Of a stretch of DNA of 42,425 bases, positions 1-6,257 are shown piece after piece. The position numbers were made by a program, and so were the translations under genes. Position 1 is the first letter of the stretch, and the number at the start of each line of letters is the position of its first letter. Source of the DNA: a virus; the IMG/VR virus record IMGVR_UViG_3300005663_000797, positions 1-42,425 of that record. One strand, written 5' to 3'. The notes under the pieces are model-generated. The model was given only the letters and a program-made list of their open reading frames with translations. It searched no databases and had not been told where the DNA came from.

Positions 1-276
1 GCAAGAACAGACTATGAACGAAAAAGAGCAATCAGAACCCTCAAATGGTCTTACAAAGCATTTATTCCGGGAAGCGGGGCGTGGCGGGATTTATCTCGAT
101 ATATGAGAGGAGAAGCGACTCTAAAAGAGTTTTTGTTCCACACTGAAAGAAAAGAAAAACCCTCAGCCGTCTTCAAACCCTATAAGCCAGCAGTCTACAA
201 ACCCACTACATTAAAAAGACCCACTCCGAGTGGGGGCAGAGGATTAAGATTGCTCGAAGGTTATACTGGAGAATGA
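1..276 (+). CDS. C-terminal fragment of a large virion protein (partial)
   Basis: An open frame runs from base 1 to the TGA at 274-276, 91 residues, with no start inside the window. The fragment is basic and ends in a Lys/Pro-rich, poorly ordered tail with the ending RLLEGYTGE. The N-terminus of the giant gene at 38185 contains KLLEGYIPEE, a similar short motif. Since that giant gene runs off the right end, this fragment may be its C-terminus in a circularly permuted genome. Joining the ends directly puts the two frames out by one, so 1 (mod 3) bases would have to be missing. The following lysis cassette fits a position at the end of the late operon. Function is inferred from context only. 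Confidence 0.55.
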   Translation, partial: ARTDYERKRAIRTLKWSYKAFIPGSGAWRDLSRYMRGEATLKEFLFHTERKEKPSAVFKPYKPAVYKPTTLKRPTPSGGRGLRLLEGYTGE

Positions 277-443
277 AGATAAACAAATTCCCCATAATAA
301 AAGAAGCCTATGAAAAAGCGAAGGAGAGAAAAACCTATGAAAATCTGCAAAGAAGGAGGACATTGTGCCAAATAATTCAAACAACGCCTTCAGACCCAAG
401 ACAGCCTTCCAAGGTTGGATCTATTCAGAAATCAAGAATATAA
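273..443 (+). CDS. Possible 56-residue basic protein overlapping the holin start
   Basis: The ATG at 273 overlaps the TGA of the preceding frame (ATGA), a common coupling in this genome. The frame encodes a Lys/Arg-rich peptide starting MKINKFPIIKEAYEKAKERK and runs 79 bases into the holin-like gene in another frame. Its second half has low coding character. It may be real only as a coupling leader for the GTG start at 365. Confidence 0.25.
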   Translation: MKINKFPIIKEAYEKAKERKTYENLQRRRTLCQIIQTTPSDPRQPSKVGSIQKSRI

Positions 444-562
444 AAGCGTTGTTCAACAACCATTTGACAGAACATAAAGTCTTGTCTGGGCGGATATTTG
501 CTTTTTTAGTTGCTATTTTATTGGGTATTTTAGGAATTTTGGGAAGGATGTTGTTTAAATGA
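365..562 (+). CDS. Holin-like small membrane protein (XhlA-like)
   Basis: Encodes 65 residues from a GTG start preceded by AAGGAGGA at good spacing. A polar N-terminal half containing IKNIKALFNNHLTEH is followed by one hydrophobic segment at about residues 42-62 (FAFLVAILLGILGILG) and a basic tail. This layout resembles XhlA-type holins and related one-pass lysis proteins, which permeabilise or depolarise the cytoplasmic membrane so that an endolysin can act. The next gene, an M15 peptidase, overlaps its stop by 4 bases, supporting a lysis role. The family is assigned from layout and wording, not from a search. Confidence 0.6.
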   Translation: MPNNSNNAFRPKTAFQGWIYSEIKNIKALFNNHLTEHKVLSGRIFAFLVAILLGILGILGRMLFK

Positions 563-921
563 TAAATGACATTAAGGTTAGCCGAAACTTCAAACTTTAC
601 GAACTCGAATCACCAGATACCCACGAAGTCAAAATAGACAAAAGAATGCTCAGTATAATCCAAACGATACGGGACTACTTTCAAAAACCAGTAATTATCA
701 CGAGTGGCTATCGCACAAAAGAACATAATCGAGCAGTCGGCGGAGTTGATAATAGTTACCACACGCAAGGCAAAGCAGTGGATTTCTTCATCAAGGGAAT
801 TAAACCAAAAGAACTTTTGAGAGTATCGGAATACTGCGGGGCAACAGGTCTGGGATTTTATCGGGGTCGCCACTTCATCCACATAGATATCGGAAAAAGA
901 AGGAGTTGGGTTAAAGGTTAA
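559..921 (+). CDS. Peptidase M15-family endolysin
   Basis: Encodes 120 residues of the M15A (D-Ala-D-Ala carboxypeptidase / VanY-like) zinc peptidase fold. Visible motifs are SGYRT (49-53), YHTQGKAVDF with H68 and D75, and HFIHID with H108 and D110. The H-x6-D plus H set is the zinc-binding signature of the family. These enzymes cut peptide cross-links of peptidoglycan. The protein has no signal peptide and no separate wall-binding domain, which fits a holin-dependent endolysin. It overlaps the holin-like gene (ATGA) and is followed 5 bases later by a lipoprotein gene. The ATG at 559 is the only start that keeps the whole domain. Confidence 0.85.
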   Translation: MINDIKVSRNFKLYELESPDTHEVKIDKRMLSIIQTIRDYFQKPVIITSGYRTKEHNRAVGGVDNSYHTQGKAVDFFIKGIKPKELLRVSEYCGATGLGFYRGRHFIHIDIGKRRSWVKG

Positions 922-926
922 ATAAA

Positions 927-1160
927 ATGGGTAGAATAATCATTATTATATTACTGGTATTCCTTATTAGTGGGTGCGCCTACCGAGGAACGATAGTCAA
1001 TACTGAAGACGGAATGACAGCAGAAAGCAATCGCCCGATGGAACTTTCAAAGACCATAGATAAAGACGGGAATATTACTATTGCATATTCCAGCAGGAAA
1101 TCAAGAGGGTGGCTGGAAAACATTCTGACCATAATCGGATTAAGGGCAGTGAGGGAGTGA
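927..1160 (+). CDS. Small lipoprotein in the lysis cassette (possible o-spanin)
   Basis: Encodes 77 residues. The N-terminus is a lipoprotein signal: a short basic start, a hydrophobic stretch at residues 4-14 and the lipobox ISGC with the acylated Cys at 17. The mature part has about 60 polar residues and no clear domain. Its place directly after a holin and endolysin would suit an outer-membrane spanin subunit. It lacks the usual proline-rich Rz1 composition and no partner with an N-terminal membrane anchor overlaps it, so the spanin role is only a suggestion. Confidence 0.7.
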   Translation: MGRIIIIILLVFLISGCAYRGTIVNTEDGMTAESNRPMELSKTIDKDGNITIAYSSRKSRGWLENILTIIGLRAVRE

Positions 1161-1181
1161 ACAGATAAAAAAGGAATTTAA

Positions 1182-1562
1182 ATGTCAAATATAAATAAAT
1201 ATTTTCCCCTTCCGCTTGTAGTACAATTTTTAAATGGCCGGATGTGGAAACTTATAGCACCCTTTGAATATCATCCTGACAAAGGTGATGTGATTAAAAT
1301 CTTTGTTAATTTCACCTTCGATTTCGCCAGTATCCCTAAACTGTTCTGGTCTTTCATAGGTCACCCTGCTGGGAAATACGGCCCCGCTGCTTTACTACAC
1401 GATTTTCTTTACTACAAAAAAATCTACGCCCGCAGGAAAGCAGATAAAATATTTCTTGTGGCTATGAAAGCATTAAAAGTTAGTTTTTGGAAACGACAAA
1501 TAATGTATTATGCAGTGCGGTTAGGTGGTAGAAAAGCGTGGAATAAGCACAGAAAGATTTAA
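1182..1562 (+). CDS. DUF1353 family phage protein
   Basis: Encodes 126 residues with the DUF1353 signature: FTFDFASIPKLFWSFIG (about 44-60), then a short GKYGPAALLHDFLYY block (64-78). This family is common in tailed phages close to lysis or tail genes, and its biochemical role is unknown. The conserved Asp, His-Asp and Tyr residues suggest metal binding or a hydrolase-like site, but this is speculation. It is the last gene of the lysis cassette and is followed by a new promoter at 1614. The start is preceded by AAAAAAGGAATTTAA. Confidence 0.75.
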   Translation: MSNINKYFPLPLVVQFLNGRMWKLIAPFEYHPDKGDVIKIFVNFTFDFASIPKLFWSFIGHPAGKYGPAALLHDFLYYKKIYARRKADKIFLVAMKALKVSFWKRQIMYYAVRLGGRKAWNKHRKI

Positions 1563-1613
1563 AGGAAGATATATGCTATTTCTTATATAGACAAAAATAA
1601 TTTAAAATAATGC

Positions 1614-1642
1614 TTGACAAATGGGTTTTTGTGTGTTATGCT
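1614..1642 (+). promoter_or_regulatory. Sigma70-type promoter with extended -10
   Basis: The -35 box TTGACA is at 1614-1619 and the -10 box TATGCT at 1637-1642, separated by exactly 17 bases, with TG one base upstream of the -10 (extended -10). Transcription should start near 1648-1651, just at the first arm of the structured leader. Confidence 0.8.
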
Positions 1643-1652
1643 GTAAATAGGT

Positions 1653-1702
1653 GACCGAGCCATCGAATAACATATGGCCCAAGAGGCTCGGTCTCTTGGG
1701 CC
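1653..1702 (+). promoter_or_regulatory. RNA leader with two mutually exclusive helices
   Basis: Arm A (GACCGAGCC, 1653-1661) is fully complementary to GGCTCGGTC at 1685-1693. Arm B (GGCCCAAGAG, 1676-1685) is fully complementary to CTCTTGGGCC at 1693-1702, forming a 10-bp hairpin whose 7-base loop is the target of arm A. The two helices share bases, so they compete or form a pseudoknot. The B hairpin is followed by TGTTTGTT, a weak U-tract, so it may be a terminator and A an antiterminator. The element sits between the promoter and the ribosome site of the gene at 1726. Confidence 0.65.
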
Positions 1703-1725
1703 TGTTTGTTAAAGGGGTGAGAAAA

Positions 1726-2796
1726 ATGAAAAAGTTAATATTTTTAATCTCTTTATTACTGATTGCATATTCTTCTTATGGTGCTATAGTCCCAGTTGAG
1801 AACGATAGTTTTGAAACTGCCACCAATCCTCCTCTCGATAGCAGTTTTGACAGTTGGTATGAGGAGGGGACTCCGAGTGGTATTACAAGTTCTACTACTC
1901 AAAAACATAGCGGAGGCAGGTCTTGTAGATTTACAAACCCGACAACTTCTTATAGTGCAAGAGGGGTCAAGTCATTTCAGATAAATGTTACTGGTGGTGA
2001 AATTTATAAAGTGGGGGTGTGGGGCTACCTCAAGGATGAGAATGCTTTGGCTTATGATCCTAACATATCTTGGTTGTGGGTTTCTATAGAATGGTTTAAC
2101 AGTGAGGGAAATCCTTCTACCCCATCACAAAATCCCTCTTCTGGCACAGCATTTAGTTCCTTTGCCATTTGGACGGAATTTTCAACCAGCAATATTACTG
2201 CTCCATCAGATGCAGTTTACGCAACAGTATATATTCGTTGTAAAGAAACTTCAAATGCAAATAACGATATTTTTGTGGACGCTGTTTTTCTGGAAGATAG
2301 CCAGCAACCTACACAACCGGGGGATGTAGTAATCAACGAAATCGCTTGGATGGGGACAACTACCTCTGCTACTGATGAGTGGATAGAGTTATATAATACT
2401 ACTGATGAAGAAATAAATTTGACTGGTTGGACTTTAAATGCAACTGATGGCATGCCTGAAATAAATCTTATTGGAATAATAGTCGCTAATGGCTATTTTT
2501 TATTAGAAAGACCTGATGATGACACTTTGCCTACTATTCCTGCTGACCAAATTTATACTGGGGCTTTGGGTAATGAGGGAGAAAATTTAGAATTAAGAGA
2601 CACCAGTAGCACTTTAATTGATTCTGTTGACCACTTTCCTGAGGGTTGGGGGGCTGGTGATAACGAGACCAAACAAACTATGGAAAGAATAGATAGTAGT
2701 TGGAAAAACAGTATAGAAGTTGGTGGCACACCCAGACAGCAGAATGGTAGTGTTACTACAATTATTACTATCACAAATTGGCGAGAAATATACTAA
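1726..2796 (+). CDS. Secreted lamin-tail-domain (LTD) protein
   Basis: Encodes 356 residues from the ATG at 1726, chosen because AAAGGGGTGAG precedes it and it opens with a signal peptide (KK, then a hydrophobic core, cleavage near residue 20). An in-frame GTG at 1651 lies inside the RNA leader and is unlikely. Residues about 21-195 are beta-rich and Ser/Thr-rich, resembling a carbohydrate-binding module. Residues about 199-330 are a lamin-tail domain, recognised by VINEIAWMG, EWIELYN and LTGWTL. LTD domains occur in secreted bacterial proteins and nucleases, but no nuclease is fused here. It has its own promoter and leader and no partner gene, so it looks like an independently transcribed accessory gene (a moron). 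Confidence 0.75.
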   Translation: MKKLIFLISLLLIAYSSYGAIVPVENDSFETATNPPLDSSFDSWYEEGTPSGITSSTTQKHSGGRSCRFTNPTTSYSARGVKSFQINVTGGEIYKVGVWGYLKDENALAYDPNISWLWVSIEWFNSEGNPSTPSQNPSSGTAFSSFAIWTEFSTSNITAPSDAVYATVYIRCKETSNANNDIFVDAVFLEDSQQPTQPGDVVINEIAWMGTTTSATDEWIELYNTTDEEINLTGWTLNATDGMPEINLIGIIVANGYFLLERPDDDTLPTIPADQIYTGALGNEGENLELRDTSSTLIDSVDHFPEGWGAGDNETKQTMERIDSSWKNSIEVGGTPRQQNGSVTTIITITNWREIY

Positions 2797-2819
2797 TTTA
2801 AAAAAAATAAAAAAAACAT

Positions 2820-2848
2820 TTGACTTTCCCTTAGAAGTATGGTATAAT
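2820..2848 (+). promoter_or_regulatory. Near-consensus sigma70 promoter for the early region
   Basis: TTGACT (2820-2825), a 17-base spacer and a perfect TATAAT (2843-2848), with TG one base upstream of the -10. An A-rich stretch just upstream could act as an UP element. The regulator gene starts only 16 bases after the -10 box. Confidence 0.88.
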
Positions 2849-2864
2849 ATAATAGAGGTAGAAA

Positions 2865-3059
2865 ATGGGACGACCTAAAGGAAGAAATTTTAAGGTCTTA
2901 TTATCAATAAAGATTCCCGCAAAGTTAGACGGGGAATTGGCTAAAGAAGCGAAAAGGATTGGAATGGGCAGTAAGGCTGGTTGGGCAAGATTTATTCTTA
3001 TGAACAGAAAAGATGACACTACGAAAAAAATGTTAAGGCGTTTAGAGGAGCAAAAATGA
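2865..3059 (+). CDS. Ribbon-helix-helix-type DNA-binding regulator
   Basis: Encodes 64 residues. The pattern is basic N-terminus, a beta strand (VLLSIKIPAKLDGEL) and two helices (AKEAKRIGM, then KAGWARFILMNR). This is the CopG/Arc-like ribbon-helix-helix layout, which dimerises and inserts the strand into the DNA major groove. It is the first gene after the strongest promoter in the window and is followed by a terminator before the early operon, so it probably represses its own promoter. The palindrome at 3099-3108 is a candidate site. The short AGAGGTAG ribosome site implies modest translation. Confidence 0.6.
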   Translation: MGRPKGRNFKVLLSIKIPAKLDGELAKEAKRIGMGSKAGWARFILMNRKDDTTKKMLRRLEEQK

Positions 3060-3134
3060 CTCCTTTTATTGACCTCTCTCTAATGTCCGATAACATATAT
3101 TACGTAATTAAAAAACATACAAAAACATACTCAA
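3060..3134 (+). promoter_or_regulatory. AT-rich intergenic region with a palindrome, possible operator
   Basis: Contains the perfect palindrome ATTACGTAAT (3099-3108) and two near-copies of AAAACATAC just downstream. A weak promoter match (TTGACC at 3069-3074, TAACAT at 3091-3096, 16-base spacer) overlaps it. This could be a binding site for the ribbon-helix-helix protein encoded just upstream. Confidence 0.25.
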
Positions 3135-3135
3135 G

Positions 3136-3177
3136 CCTCACAGTAACAAGGCGTCCCTCCGTTGCTGTGGGGTTTTT
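3136..3177 (+). terminator. Intrinsic terminator before the early operon
   Basis: A 12-bp stem (3136-3147 with 3161-3172, two G-U pairs) with a 13-base loop is followed by TTTTT at 3173-3177. It separates the regulator gene from the long early operon, so transcripts from the promoter at 2820 must read through it. Confidence 0.8.
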
Positions 3178-3197
3178 CTATTCTGGGGGGTGAAAGT

Positions 3198-3323
3198 ATG
3201 AAGTGCTGGAATTGCAATCGCTGGGTATCCAGAGTAGATAAAAAAGCTAAAGCAGTTTTATGTCATATCTGTGCTACCGATCCCGAAGCATACATAAAAT
3301 TTCACTCGAGCCAGTTATCTTGA
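3198..3323 (+). CDS. 41-residue zinc-ribbon-like protein
   Basis: A short frame preceded by GGGGGGTGAAAG. It carries two Cys pairs, CWNC (residues 3-6) and CHIC (22-25), a minimal zinc-ribbon layout. It is the first gene after the terminator at 3136-3177. Function unknown; such small zinc proteins often bind host proteins or nucleic acid. Confidence 0.6.
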   Translation: MKCWNCNRWVSRVDKKAKAVLCHICATDPEAYIKFHSSQLS

Positions 3324-3396
3324 TAGATTAGGGGTCTCAGAGGCACGAGGATTGCGTAGGATAAACGATAATTTTCAACCCAGAAAGGAGGGTAAG

Positions 3397-3936
3397 ATGA
3401 AGTTTAAAAAAGGGGATAGGGTAAGGCATTTGATGTGTAACCAAGATGAAATAATAGAAGGATTCAATGCACGGGGTTGGATAAAGGGGCGCTACTGCGA
3501 GACAGGAGATTTATCATCAATCTTCGCTCCGCCCGAATCATATAGACTAATCAAGGAGGGAAAAGGAATGCCTATCAAAGAAAAGATTGAGAACATCAAC
3601 GAAGACACTACTATAAAGGAATTGGATGATTTGATTGTAGAGATATTGCCTGAGTTACCTTCTAACTGTATCCCGCACATTAAAATTAGAATGAACCAAT
3701 CTGCTCCCGATGCAGGTTATATCGAAGCCAGCGTCAATGGTAGAAACGAACAATTTGGTTATTGTGACCAATGCGATAAACTCCAAGCCCTCAAAAATGC
3801 TTTAATGTGGCTCGCCGAAAAATCAGGAAAGTTAAAGGACAATAAAAAGGAGGTAGAAGAACTAAAGAAAGAATTTAATCTCTATGAAGCCCGAATGCAA
3901 AAAATATCTGTGAAAATAGAAAGATTGGAGGAGTAA
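3397..3936 (+). CDS. Conserved-looking phage protein with SH3-like start and coiled-coil end
   Basis: Encodes 179 residues from the ATG at 3397, which follows AAAGGAGGGTAAG; an upstream TTG at 3352 has no ribosome site. Residues 2-12 (KFKKGDRVRHL) look like a small SH3-like barrel start. A middle segment, APDAGYIEASVNGRNE, is followed by a CDQC pair, and the last 40 residues are a Lys/Glu-rich coiled coil. I do not recognise the family. It overlaps the next gene by one base-pair step (TAATG), so the two are probably translated together. Confidence 0.65.
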   Translation: MKFKKGDRVRHLMCNQDEIIEGFNARGWIKGRYCETGDLSSIFAPPESYRLIKEGKGMPIKEKIENINEDTTIKELDDLIVEILPELPSNCIPHIKIRMNQSAPDAGYIEASVNGRNEQFGYCDQCDKLQALKNALMWLAEKSGKLKDNKKEVEELKKEFNLYEARMQKISVKIERLEE

Positions 3937-4028
3937 TGAACCCTTATTTGATATTCTTGGTAGGTATCGTGATAGGGCTTGCGATGATGGTGGCGGTAAT
4001 ACTTTGGACTTGGTATTTAGGGAGGTAG
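3936..4028 (+). CDS. 30-residue single-pass membrane peptide
   Basis: Starts at the TAATG overlap with the preceding gene and ends inside the ribosome site of the next. It consists almost entirely of one hydrophobic helix (LIFLVGIVIGLAMMVAVILW) followed by a basic end. Tight coupling on both sides supports it as a real gene despite its size. Confidence 0.6.
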   Translation: MNPYLIFLVGIVIGLAMMVAVILWTWYLGR

Positions 4029-4030
4029 GG

Positions 4031-4669
4031 ATGAAAACCAAAGCACACATTAGATACCGATTAAAAGACAATACCATCGTTCCAGGGGTAACAACGATTA
4101 CTGGCATATTGGCAAAGCCCGCTCTTAAGTTTTGGGCGAATAAAATCGGGCTACAAGGCATAGAGATAAGAAAGTATGTAGATGATAAGGCAGACATTGG
4201 AACTTTAGCCCACGCTATGGTGACAGACTATCTAAAAGGAGATAAGACCAATACAGATGACTATACTAAAAATCAAATAGGGCAGGCAGAAAATGCTGCC
4301 CTTTCTTTTTTTGAATGGGAGAAAAAATACAAGATAGAGCCAATCCTGATTGAGAAACCTTTAATAAGTGAGAAGTATGGCTTTGGGGGAACGGCTGATA
4401 TTTATGCAAAGGTCGATGGAGTGTTGGAATTAGTAGATCTAAAAACAGGTAAAGGAATTTTTGACGAGATGCGATACCAAGTGAGTGCTTATAAGGAGTT
4501 ATTAATAGAGAATGGTTATCCAGTAGATAGAGTAAGGATATTAAATATACCGCGAACCGAGAACGAGTCTTTTGTAGATGAGATAGTAAGAAATTGTAAT
4601 ATAGGATTTAAGATTATTCTTAGTTGTTTGAGTATTTACAATCTGAAAAAAGAAATGAAAAGGGGGTAA
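4031..4669 (+). CDS. RecB/Cas4-like PD-(D/E)XK nuclease
   Basis: Encodes 212 residues from the ATG at 4031, which follows GGGAGGTAGG; an upstream TTG at 4004 lacks a ribosome site. The RecB-type active site is visible: H61 in GTLAHAM, D123 in GGTAD, D136 and K138 in VDLKTGK, and the Q150-x3-Y154 motif. This family contains phage exonucleases and Cas4-like enzymes that resect DNA ends, usually with a recombinase. No recombinase or Cas gene is next to it, so a role in phage recombination, replication or host DNA degradation is more likely than CRISPR adaptation. The domain is complete and of normal length. Confidence 0.8.
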   Translation: MKTKAHIRYRLKDNTIVPGVTTITGILAKPALKFWANKIGLQGIEIRKYVDDKADIGTLAHAMVTDYLKGDKTNTDDYTKNQIGQAENAALSFFEWEKKYKIEPILIEKPLISEKYGFGGTADIYAKVDGVLELVDLKTGKGIFDEMRYQVSAYKELLIENGYPVDRVRILNIPRTENESFVDEIVRNCNIGFKIILSCLSIYNLKKEMKRG

Positions 4670-4675
4670 GAAGAA

Positions 4676-4999
4676 ATGATTTGTGAACAATGTGGCGGAG
4701 AGATGGAAAAAGGAAAGTCCTGGGACTTTAAGGGCAAAACATTCAACAGAGAGGTTTGCTCGCAATGTGGGTGGAAAGCCAAAGCATTTTTGGTGAAAAG
4801 CGGAGATGAAACACCCAGTGGCGGAGGGATGAAGATGGGGAAGCCCAAAGAGAAAGTAAATTGGGATAAGATTTCGGAAGGAAAGGTAAGACATCACTTC
4901 GCTTTAGAGGCCTTCAAAATGGGTAAACCACTCAACGAAGGCCTTGTCATAGAGATTGACTGTTGGGTTAACTATGTAATGACCGGGAAGTTAGAATGA
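4676..4999 (+). CDS. Zinc-ribbon protein, 107 residues
   Basis: Two CxxC pairs (CEQC at 3-6 and CSQC at 28-31) form an N-terminal zinc ribbon. A Gly/Lys-rich linker follows, then a helical C-terminal part with EALEAF-like helices that I do not recognise. GGGGTAAGAAG precedes the start. It overlaps the next frame by ATGA. Confidence 0.6.
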   Translation: MICEQCGGEMEKGKSWDFKGKTFNREVCSQCGWKAKAFLVKSGDETPSGGGMKMGKPKEKVNWDKISEGKVRHHFALEAFKMGKPLNEGLVIEIDCWVNYVMTGKLE

Positions 5000-5109
5000 A
5001 GCATATTGAAATCACCAAAGAAGAACATCAACACTATCTTGATGAAATAGCATATTGCGATATGTTAAGACATTGGATGGAAGGTGAGGTAAATAATGGA
5101 ACTTATTAA
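4996..5109 (+). CDS. Small acidic protein, 37 residues
   Basis: Starts at the ATGA overlap with the preceding gene and ends 14 bases inside the next one. It encodes a single Glu/His-rich helix and its last codons carry the ribosome site of the next gene. Function unknown; it may act mainly as a coupling frame. Confidence 0.45.
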   Translation: MKHIEITKEEHQHYLDEIAYCDMLRHWMEGEVNNGTY

Positions 5110-5455
5110 AGTCGCTGACAAGATAGAACATAGAATTAACCTGTTAGCCAAAGGTCGTGAAGTAATCCAAGAACGAGCGGAAAACAAAGCACGAAAGATA
5201 GCCGATTACGAAAAAGAACTTGCTTTAACCCTAATCAAAATGAAAGAAGGCGTGGAAATGGAACTGGAAGGACATAGTATAAAAGCCCTTCCCGTGAGCA
5301 TAATGGAAAAAGTGGCCAAAGGGATGTGTTGGAAAGAAAAACTTGATATGGAACAAGCCGATGCTGAATATCGCAACGCCATCGCAGGAATGCACGCACT
5401 TGAAGCAGAATTGAACGGGTGGCAAAGCATATTTAGGCACCTTGAAGAAAGATAA
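5096..5455 (+). CDS. Helical phage protein of unknown function
   Basis: Encodes 119 residues, all helical, with heptad-like patterns and the endings AKGMCWKEKLDMEQA and LNGWQSIFRHLEE, wording I associate with a family widespread in phage early regions. The composition suggests a soluble coiled coil, possibly an accessory of the neighbouring recombination/replication genes. The start follows GGTGAGGTAAATA. It is linked to the next frame by TAATG. Confidence 0.6.
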   Translation: MELIKVADKIEHRINLLAKGREVIQERAENKARKIADYEKELALTLIKMKEGVEMELEGHSIKALPVSIMEKVAKGMCWKEKLDMEQADAEYRNAIAGMHALEAELNGWQSIFRHLEER

Positions 5456-5577
5456 TGGAAAATTGCTACGCAAGCGCACGATACTTCGGCGATTGCAAAG
5501 AGTGTAACAAGGTAGACAAATGCCCCCAGGCGAGACTTCCGAAGGGGAAGAAGGAGGAAGAAGATGAAGCATACTAA
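5455..5577 (+). CDS. 40-residue cysteine-rich protein
   Basis: Begins at a TAATG overlap. Four cysteines (C4, C14, C17, C23) in the first half could hold one zinc ion; the second half is Lys/Glu-rich. It overlaps the next gene by 14 bases and carries that gene's GGAGGAAG ribosome site. Function unknown. Confidence 0.5.
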   Translation: MENCYASARYFGDCKECNKVDKCPQARLPKGKKEEEDEAY

Positions 5578-5851
5578 AGGAGAGTGGTTAATAGAGGGAA
5601 ATGAAATAGTGACTGACGATTGGAGAATGATTGTAAAGTTGCCTGATGATTATAGAACTCTAACTGATGAGGATAGAACCAATGCCCAACTAATCGCCTC
5701 TGCTCCTGAATTGTTGGGGGCGTGTAAAAGGGTTGTTAATTGCAAAGAGATAGTGGGGGGGATGGGAAAGGCGATACTGATTAGTTATGAAACACTTAGT
5801 ATTATAGAACAAGCAATCGCCAAAGCAGAAGGTAAGAAAGAAAGGAGGTAA
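5564..5851 (+). CDS. Phage protein with the NAQLIASAPELL motif
   Basis: Encodes 95 residues. The segment NAQLIASAPELLGACK (about 46-61) is a hallmark of a very common family of small tailed-phage early proteins of unknown function. The rest is two or three helices. The start follows GAAGGAGGAAGAAG, and it is followed after 3 bases by the next gene. Confidence 0.65.
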   Translation: MKHTKGEWLIEGNEIVTDDWRMIVKLPDDYRTLTDEDRTNAQLIASAPELLGACKRVVNCKEIVGGMGKAILISYETLSIIEQAIAKAEGKKERR

Positions 5852-5854
5852 CTA

Positions 5855-6256
5855 ATGGGAATATCATCAACACTATTTGAGGCGGCGAGGGGAAGGAAGC
5901 CCCGAGATCTAAAAAGGGAAGTCTGGGACTGCTTGCAGAGATACGCTGCGGGCCACTTAAATCCTAAGACTGAGGATCAGATAGCCCGCACCTTGATCTT
6001 CAATGGTTCTGGGGAGATATCTACCCGGGCAGTAAGAAGGATAATAAGGAATTTACGGTTGGGGGGAAAGTTGATAGTCTCTGATACTCACGGCTACTGG
6101 ATCCCGGTGGGACCAGAGGATAAGGAACTGGCAAGAGAATACATAGGGAAGTTGCACGACAGGGGCACTAAGATTTTTAGCCTCATAAAACCACAAGAGA
6201 TGGCTTTTGATAGGCAGTTCACCGAGCATCTGCCTTTAGAAGGGATAAATATATAA
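5855..6256 (+). CDS. Winged-helix DNA-binding-like phage protein
   Basis: Encodes 133 residues. Helices at about 40-67 followed by LRLGGKLIVSDTHGYWIP (67-84) read as a winged helix-turn-helix with its beta wing. A helical C-terminal part (YIGKLHDRGTKIF) follows. Proteins of this size and wording occur near phage replication initiators, so a regulatory or replication role is likely. Base composition is more GC-rich than the genes around it. It ends directly at the structured element beginning at 6258, and the start follows AGGAGGTAACTA. Confidence 0.55.
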   Translation: MGISSTLFEAARGRKPRDLKREVWDCLQRYAAGHLNPKTEDQIARTLIFNGSGEISTRAVRRIIRNLRLGGKLIVSDTHGYWIPVGPEDKELAREYIGKLHDRGTKIFSLIKPQEMAFDRQFTEHLPLEGINI

Positions 6257-6257
6257 T

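Noticed and set aside
1651-1725. N-terminal extension of the lamin-tail protein from a GTG at 1651
   Set aside because: It lies inside the paired RNA leader, has no ribosome site and would put residues before an evident signal peptide.
3056-3193. 45-codon frame overlapping the regulator stop by ATGA
   Set aside because: It reads straight through the terminator hairpin and has no protein-like pattern; the ribosome site is weak.
4031-4669. Cas4 as part of a CRISPR system
   Set aside because: The fold matches, but there is no array, no other Cas gene and no clear FeS cysteine set; a phage recombination or degradation nuclease is simpler.
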